From positions 1-10,765 of the forward strand of contig PUOG01000178.1 of the NCBI GenBank assembly GCA_003552745.1: DNA of 10,765 nt, read 5' to 3'. Below, piece by piece: positions 7,092 through 10,765 of this stretch. Both the position numbers and the translations under genes were made by a program. The notes under the pieces were generated by a model that saw nothing but the letters and a program-made list of their open reading frames with translations, was not told the DNA's origin and searched no databases. This DNA comes from Spirochaetaceae bacterium. GTDB lineage: Bacteria; Spirochaetota; Spirochaetia; DSM-27196; SKKC01. Every line of letters starts with the position of its first letter. Position 1 is the first letter of the stretch.

Positions 7092-7120
7092 TTGCTGACC
7101 ACCGTCTACGTTCATATAGT
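7092..7120 (+). promoter_or_regulatory. Predicted sigma-70-type promoter in the 88-base gap before the propeller/deacetylase gene
   Basis: TTGCTG (7092-7097) and TATAGT (7115-7120) are separated by exactly 17 bases, in the only clearly AT-rich spot of the region. The -10 matches the consensus in five of six positions and the -35 in its first three. TATAAA (7121-7126) directly after it could serve as an alternative -10. Transcription would begin near 7127 and leave an untranslated leader of about 44 bases. This is the largest gap between 4173 and 9480 and marks a likely operon boundary. AAAGGAA (7133-7139) looks like a strong ribosome-binding site but lies about 30 bases before the ATG at 7171, with no ordinary start codon at a normal distance. 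Confidence 0.5.
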
Positions 7121-7170
7121 TATAAAGAGATAAAGGAACGGGCTCGGGGACCGACATTCTAGGCAAGACG

Positions 7171-9480
7171 ATGTCGAAAAGGCTCAAGGTCGCCATTTAC
7201 GCTCTCCTCGTGCTCTCTCTGGCGGCTGCGTCGCCTGCCGCCGAGGTCGTGTTCTCCGACCTCGATCTCGGCCGGGAATCCGACCTCGTCTTCCAGGTGA
7301 GCACCGACGCTGCTGCGCTCGGACGCTATAGAACGGCCGTGCACGCGGACCTCGATGACGAGACCGTCCGCCCGCTCACCTTCTTTCCGGAGGACGTTGT
7401 GTATCTGCCCGCTCTCGGTCAGGTGCAGGTCCGTAACCGCCTGACGACGGTTCGTCTCGATCCGAGGACAGGAACGTTTCGGGAGCTCGAGCAGATCTCC
7501 CCGGTTGCCCGGGGCGAGGAAATCAAGACCGGACTGCTCACCCCTACGGTAGCCTCTCCGGACGGCCGGTATGTGGTCACACAGGTCAAGTCATCACCCG
7601 GATATGCTTCGCTCGTACTCCGCGATACCACCAATGGCGAGGAATATGTCGTCGCCGAACGCGTTGAGCGCTCCTTCCGGGAACGACCGGCCCGCTTCTC
7701 TCCCGACGGGAGGCACTTCGTATACTCCTACGACGGGAAGCTGTTTTCGTTTCAGGTGGAGCGATTCCGGGAAGGTCGGTTGCTCGACGAGGAGCACCGC
7801 CGGATCGGTTACGGGTCGATACGAAATGCGCGATGGTCCGATAGTAACCGTCTCTACGTCGTGCAGGGACGCCTGGTGCACCGTCTGGAGACCAGCGAGC
7901 TCTTTACGCGAAGTCTCTACCGCAACGTGATCGATCAGGCTGAGGTGGTCGGCAGATTGCCGATGAGTTTCGATGGAGCGTTCGATGAGTTCTGGGTCGG
8001 GCCAAACTCGGATCTGATTCTGATCGATCGAGGGGGCCGACAGCTCTTTCTCTCCATGATCGGCGAACGGCGGGCCGGCGAATCGGCACGGGGATTGCCG
8101 ATGCTCCATCTCCCGCCCGAAAGCAGTGTTGAAACGGCTCTGTGGTCGGGCGACAATGTCATCACGGTACTCGTTACTACCGAGCGCGAGGGCACGACAA
8201 TCGGAAGCGTGCGGAGAATCGTCGTCGACGACTCGCTCGAGGATCTGACGTTCACCCGGCTCGAGGCGGATTCGGCGACCCGGGGAATCTCGAGGTCACC
8301 GGGTGGGGCCCACGTTGCGTTACTTACCGACGACCGCGTGGTCGTCCGCCGGCATGACGACTGGCGGCAAGCGGACGAGTTCGAGGCCGACCGGCCGGTC
8401 ACGATTCAGTGGATCGACAACGACCGGCTCTTCGTGGCCGATCGATCCGTGCTGAGTGTTGAATCGCTCAACGGCAACGGCAGGAACATCCTCGGGTTTA
8501 CCCAGGCCGACCGTATCGGATTCGACCCCGCCGAGCGAAGGCATATTCAGTTGGGACGCGGGGAGTTCTCGGCGACGGTGGACGAAGACCGGTTCGATGT
8601 TCGGCGCTCCCGAGTCCGGTTTTCTGAGCCGCGGTCGGTGAGCGAGCGTTACCGGGTATATCTCGATACGCTCTCATCGCGAAGCTACCGGAATCACATT
8701 CTTGTGCGCAGGCTCGAGGCGGTGGAAACCTCGCCTCTGCTTGCGTTCCCTGAGAAGCGCTATGAGCCGTTCCCCGAGGAGGATGAGACGGTAAGCTTCA
8801 CGACGTTCTCCCACGGCTCGCGCGTGCGTGCCCGCGAGGTGGCGCTGGTGGTAAATGCGGTGCATGGAAGTGATGGGCTCACGGACGTGTTGCGGGCGCT
8901 CGATCGATATTCCTTCGAAGCAACGTTCTTCGTAAACGGTGACTTTCTGCGCCGCAATCCGGATGCCGCACGAACAATAGCGGAATCGGGACACGAGATC
9001 GGCAATCTCTTCTCGTCGTATCTCGACCTCACCGATGCGGCTATCGGTGTCACGGAACGATTCGTGCGACAGGGACTCGCCGAAACAGAAGACCTGTATT
9101 TCGAAGTCACCGGCGAGGAGTTGAGCCTGCTCTGGCACGCACCGTACTACAACACGAGTGGACTCGTGCTCGACGCCGCCGAGGAGGCCGGTTACCAGTA
9201 TGTCGGTCGAGATGTTGATACGCTCGATCGCGCTCCGCGCTTTACCGCCGAAGGGACCGATCCTCTCTATCGTCCCACCGCGGCGCTTATCGACCGGATC
9301 ATCGAACGGAAGAAGCCGGGATCGATCATCGATGTTACACTCGGAGTTCCGGGCGAGGACACAGCGGTCGGAGGAAGACCGGATTATCTCTTTCAGAGGC
9401 TCGATGTGCTTTTCAGCTCGCTTGTTTCCCGCGGGTACTCGGTCGTACCCGTATCCACACTGATCGAGCGAGCGAGATAG
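7171..9480 (+). CDS. Exported beta-propeller protein with inactive polysaccharide-deacetylase (CE4/NodB-like) domain
   Basis: The 769-residue product has a signal peptide (1-24; hydrophobic IYALLVLSLAAASPAA, likely cut after A24), so it acts outside the cytoplasm. Residues about 30-520 contain TolB/WD40-like repeats: VASPDGRYVV (127-136), FSPDGRHFVYSYDGKLFSF (176-194), ARWSDSNRLYVV (220-231), SRSPGGAHVALL (374-385) and IQWIDNDRLFVAD (412-424). The last about 215 residues (555-769) have the shape of a NodB deacetylase, but the metal- and acid/base residues are gone. The TFDDG motif reads VVNAVHG (560-566), with both aspartates replaced. The two metal-binding histidines of the usual GHEIGNHTxSH motif are L613 and Y617. 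The RPPYG motif reads HAPYY (656-660), and the C-terminal histidine motif reads IIDVTLG (719-725). It is therefore predicted to bind a glycan or partner rather than deacetylate. It begins after a gap with its own promoter and has only a weak ribosome-binding site. Substrate and role unknown. Confidence 0.88.
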   Translation: MSKRLKVAIYALLVLSLAAASPAAEVVFSDLDLGRESDLVFQVSTDAAALGRYRTAVHADLDDETVRPLTFFPEDVVYLPALGQVQVRNRLTTVRLDPRTGTFRELEQISPVARGEEIKTGLLTPTVASPDGRYVVTQVKSSPGYASLVLRDTTNGEEYVVAERVERSFRERPARFSPDGRHFVYSYDGKLFSFQVERFREGRLLDEEHRRIGYGSIRNARWSDSNRLYVVQGRLVHRLETSELFTRSLYRNVIDQAEVVGRLPMSFDGAFDEFWVGPNSDLILIDRGGRQLFLSMIGERRAGESARGLPMLHLPPESSVETALWSGDNVITVLVTTEREGTTIGSVRRIVVDDSLEDLTFTRLEADSATRGISRSPGGAHVALLTDDRVVVRRHDDWRQADEFEADRPVTIQWIDNDRLFVADRSVLSVESLNGNGRNILGFTQADRIGFDPAERRHIQLGRGEFSATVDEDRFDVRRSRVRFSEPRSVSERYRVYLDTLSSRSYRNHILVRRLEAVETSPLLAFPEKRYEPFPEEDETVSFTTFSHGSRVRAREVALVVNAVHGSDGLTDVLRALDRYSFEATFFVNGDFLRRNPDAARTIAESGHEIGNLFSSYLDLTDAAIGVTERFVRQGLAETEDLYFEVTGEELSLLWHAPYYNTSGLVLDAAEEAGYQYVGRDVDTLDRAPRFTAEGTDPLYRPTAALIDRIIERKKPGSIIDVTLGVPGEDTAVGGRPDYLFQRLDVLFSSLVSRGYSVVPVSTLIERAR

Positions 9481-9489
9481 GAATGGATT

Positions 9490-9497
9490 GGGGGGGG
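9490..9497 (+). repeat. Run of eight guanines before fliS
   Basis: Eight consecutive G lie between the stop of the propeller gene and the fliS ATG at 9509, with 11 bases between the tract and the ATG. It is the most G-rich stretch there and probably serves as the ribosome-binding site, so slippage in its length would change the spacing to the start codon. Homopolymer G tracts near genes are used for phase variation in some spirochaetes. Whether this one varies is unknown. Confidence 0.8.
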
Positions 9498-9508
9498 TAG
9501 AGATCGTT

Positions 9509-9964
9509 ATGAGCTATGATGCACGCAGCAGTCAGTTGAACGCCTATCGGGAGACTCGTGTTCGTACCGCCGGCCAGGGCCAGATGATCGTTATGCTCTA
9601 CGATGAGGCGATAAAGCAACTGGACGAAGCGGTATCGCTGCTCGACCAGGAGACCAGGAAACTCGACCGCGTGCATAACGCGATTGTGAAGGCGCAGGAG
9701 TGCATAACCGAGTTGACCGTCGGGCTTGATCTCGAGAAGGGCGGACAGCTTGCCCAGACGCTCTTCGACCTGTACCGCTATTTCCATCGTGAGCTCACGG
9801 ATGCAAACATGCAGAAGGATGCCGGTCGCTTGAGAGCCGTCCGCCGCATGTTGAGCGAGCTTCGATCCGCCTGGGCGCAGATCGCATCGACCCACGGGCC
9901 ACCATCGGAGGAAGAGCGGCAGAGGCACCCGGCCTCCGGCGGCGGGGTGAACTTCGCCGGTTGA
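9509..9964 (+). CDS. fliS: Flagellar export chaperone FliS
   Basis: FliS binds the C-terminal end of newly made flagellin, keeps it from polymerising in the cytoplasm and hands it to the flagellar export apparatus. The product (151 residues from ATG 9509) is all-helical and has the family hallmarks: AYRETRVRTAGQGQMIVMLYDEAI near the N-terminus (Y13, residues 12-35), the IVKAQECITELTVGLDLEKGGQLA region (about 59-82), LYRYFHRELTDAN (88-100), and a final LRSAW. A variable, proline/serine-rich tail of about 25 residues follows, longer than in most FliS. The frame is open further upstream (TTG 9488), but the ATG at 9509 gives MSYDARSSQLNAYR, a normal FliS N-terminus. It is 28 bases after the propeller gene and probably in the same transcript. 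The flagellin partner is not in the window. Confidence 0.93.
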   Translation: MSYDARSSQLNAYRETRVRTAGQGQMIVMLYDEAIKQLDEAVSLLDQETRKLDRVHNAIVKAQECITELTVGLDLEKGGQLAQTLFDLYRYFHRELTDANMQKDAGRLRAVRRMLSELRSAWAQIASTHGPPSEEERQRHPASGGGVNFAG

Positions 9965-10030
9965 CCGATACCCATACGCCTGCCCGGCCGCGCCGGACAC
10001 TGCAGGCTGATGCCCACCGCTTATGCGCGC

Positions 10031-10036
10031 TATAAT
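10031..10036 (+). promoter_or_regulatory. Perfect TATAAT -10 element 5 bases before the polA ATG
   Basis: TATAAT matches the sigma-70 -10 consensus in all six positions. The best -35 candidate, CTGATG (10007-10012, 18-base spacing), is weak (three of six). The usual distance from the -10 to the transcript start puts the first base at about 10042-10044, on the ATG itself, so the mRNA would be leaderless. No ribosome-binding site precedes the ATG, in keeping with this. Confidence 0.45.
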
Positions 10037-10041
10037 GCGGT

Positions 10042-10765
10042 ATGAAATCCGATCCGCTCTACCTCCTCGACGGATACAGTCTCGTATACCGAAGCTATTT
10101 CGCGTTCATCCGGCGACCACTCCGTAATCCGAAAGGTGAGAATTCGTCGGCGATCTTCGGTTTCTTCCGATCGCTCTTTCAGTTCTTGCAGTCGTATGAG
10201 CCGAAACACTTCGCCGTCGTCCTCGACTCGATAGGTCCGACCTTTCGCCACGAGCAGTTCTCCGACTACAAGGCGACGCGGGACCGCACTCCCGAGGAGC
10301 TAACGGCGCAGATCCCGGTAATAGAATCGATACTCGAGGCTCTCGGCGTGCCGATGGTTCGCGCCGAGCGTTACGAGGCCGACGACGTTATTGCGACCTT
10401 GTGCACCCGGTGCCGCGAGGCCGGGAGGCCGGCCGCGATTCTCTCCGGCGACAAAGATCTCCTCCAGCTGGTCGGGGATCCGGTAACGGTACTCAAGCCG
10501 GAGAACAGCGGTTTCAGTGAGCTCGACCGCGAGGCGGTACACGGAACGTGGGGTGTGTGGCCGGAGCAGATCGTCGACTATCTCGCTCTCGTAGGCGACA
10601 GTTCGGATAACGTGCCCGGCGTCTCCGGGATCGGACACAAGACCGCGGCGAAGCTCCTCTCCGACTTCGAGACCCTGGACGGTATCTACGAGCATCTCGA
10701 CGATATCAAGAGCGAGAGTCAGCGCCGAAAGCTGATCGAAGGACGCGACAGCGCCTACGAGAGCA
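10042..10765 (+). CDS. polA: DNA polymerase I, N-terminal 5'-3' exonuclease domain (runs off right edge)
   Basis: The first 241 codons of DNA polymerase I are visible. This part is the 5' nuclease that removes RNA primers and processes flaps during Okazaki-fragment maturation and repair; the polymerase domain lies beyond the window. Key motifs are YLLDGYSLVYRSYFA (7-21), with metal-binding D10, FAVVLDS (57-63), the YKATR of the FEN-type arch, EADDVIATL, SGDKDLLQL with its aspartates, and DYLALVGDSSDNVPGVSGIG, the helix-hairpin-helix DNA-binding end. All acidic active-site residues in this portion appear present. The start is fixed between an in-frame TAA at 10033-10035 and the catalytic D10, with ATG 10042 the only candidate between them. 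No Shine-Dalgarno is visible (GCGGTATG). The gap to fliS is 77 bases and holds a small GC hairpin (9984-9996) without a T-run. Confidence 0.95.
   Translation, partial: MKSDPLYLLDGYSLVYRSYFAFIRRPLRNPKGENSSAIFGFFRSLFQFLQSYEPKHFAVVLDSIGPTFRHEQFSDYKATRDRTPEELTAQIPVIESILEALGVPMVRAERYEADDVIATLCTRCREAGRPAAILSGDKDLLQLVGDPVTVLKPENSGFSELDREAVHGTWGVWPEQIVDYLALVGDSSDNVPGVSGIGHKTAAKLLSDFETLDGIYEHLDDIKSESQRRKLIEGRDSAYES

Noticed and set aside
9984..9996. CCGGC-CGC-GCCGG hairpin between fliS and polA as a terminator
   Set aside because: Stem of only 5 bp with a 3-base loop and no T-run after it, so it does not qualify as an intrinsic terminator.

Overview
The window is GC-rich (about 60% by eye), and every supported gene lies on the + strand, packed tightly with start/stop overlaps or gaps of a few bases. 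The gene set and the style of the proteins fit a free-living spirochaete (Spirochaetaceae) best. This is an inference, since no rRNA or other taxon marker is present. There is no sign of a mobile element, CRISPR array, tRNA or rRNA, and no gene-free stretch longer than about 90 bases.

Layout. (1) Positions 1-1584 hold the two ATPase subunits of an oligopeptide/dipeptide ABC importer: the C-terminal end of an OppD/DppD-type protein, overlapping a complete OppF/DppF-type protein. Both end in a cysteine cluster of identical spacing. Both also carry unusual charged additions: a basic C-terminal tail on the first and a helical insertion of about 60 residues inside the second. (2) Positions 1597-4166 hold an uncharacterised two-helix membrane protein, a c-di-GMP phosphodiesterase (degenerate GGDEF plus complete EAL) preceded by a foldable leader, and a small probably exported protein with two BamE/SmpA-like repeats. 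The last two overlap by four bases. (3) Positions 4173-7082 hold a bifunctional AroD-AroE shikimate-pathway enzyme and a PIN-PhoH ATPase, 3 bases apart. (4) After an AT-rich promoter-like gap come an exported beta-propeller protein whose C-terminal polysaccharide-deacetylase domain has lost its catalytic residues (7171-9480) and the flagellin chaperone fliS (9509-9964). (5) polA starts at 10042 and runs off the right edge. Its ATG lies 5 bases after a perfect TATAAT, so the transcript may be leaderless.

How the genes may work together. Most are housekeeping: peptide uptake, aromatic biosynthesis, RNA metabolism, DNA repair and replication, flagella. The c-di-GMP phosphodiesterase and fliS are both motility-related, but the sequence shows no direct link between them. 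The most unusual items are the pseudo-deacetylase/propeller fusion, the leader structure in front of the EAL gene, the charged appendages on the paired transporter ATPases, and the possible leaderless polA. I see no clear new multi-gene defence or mobile system here.
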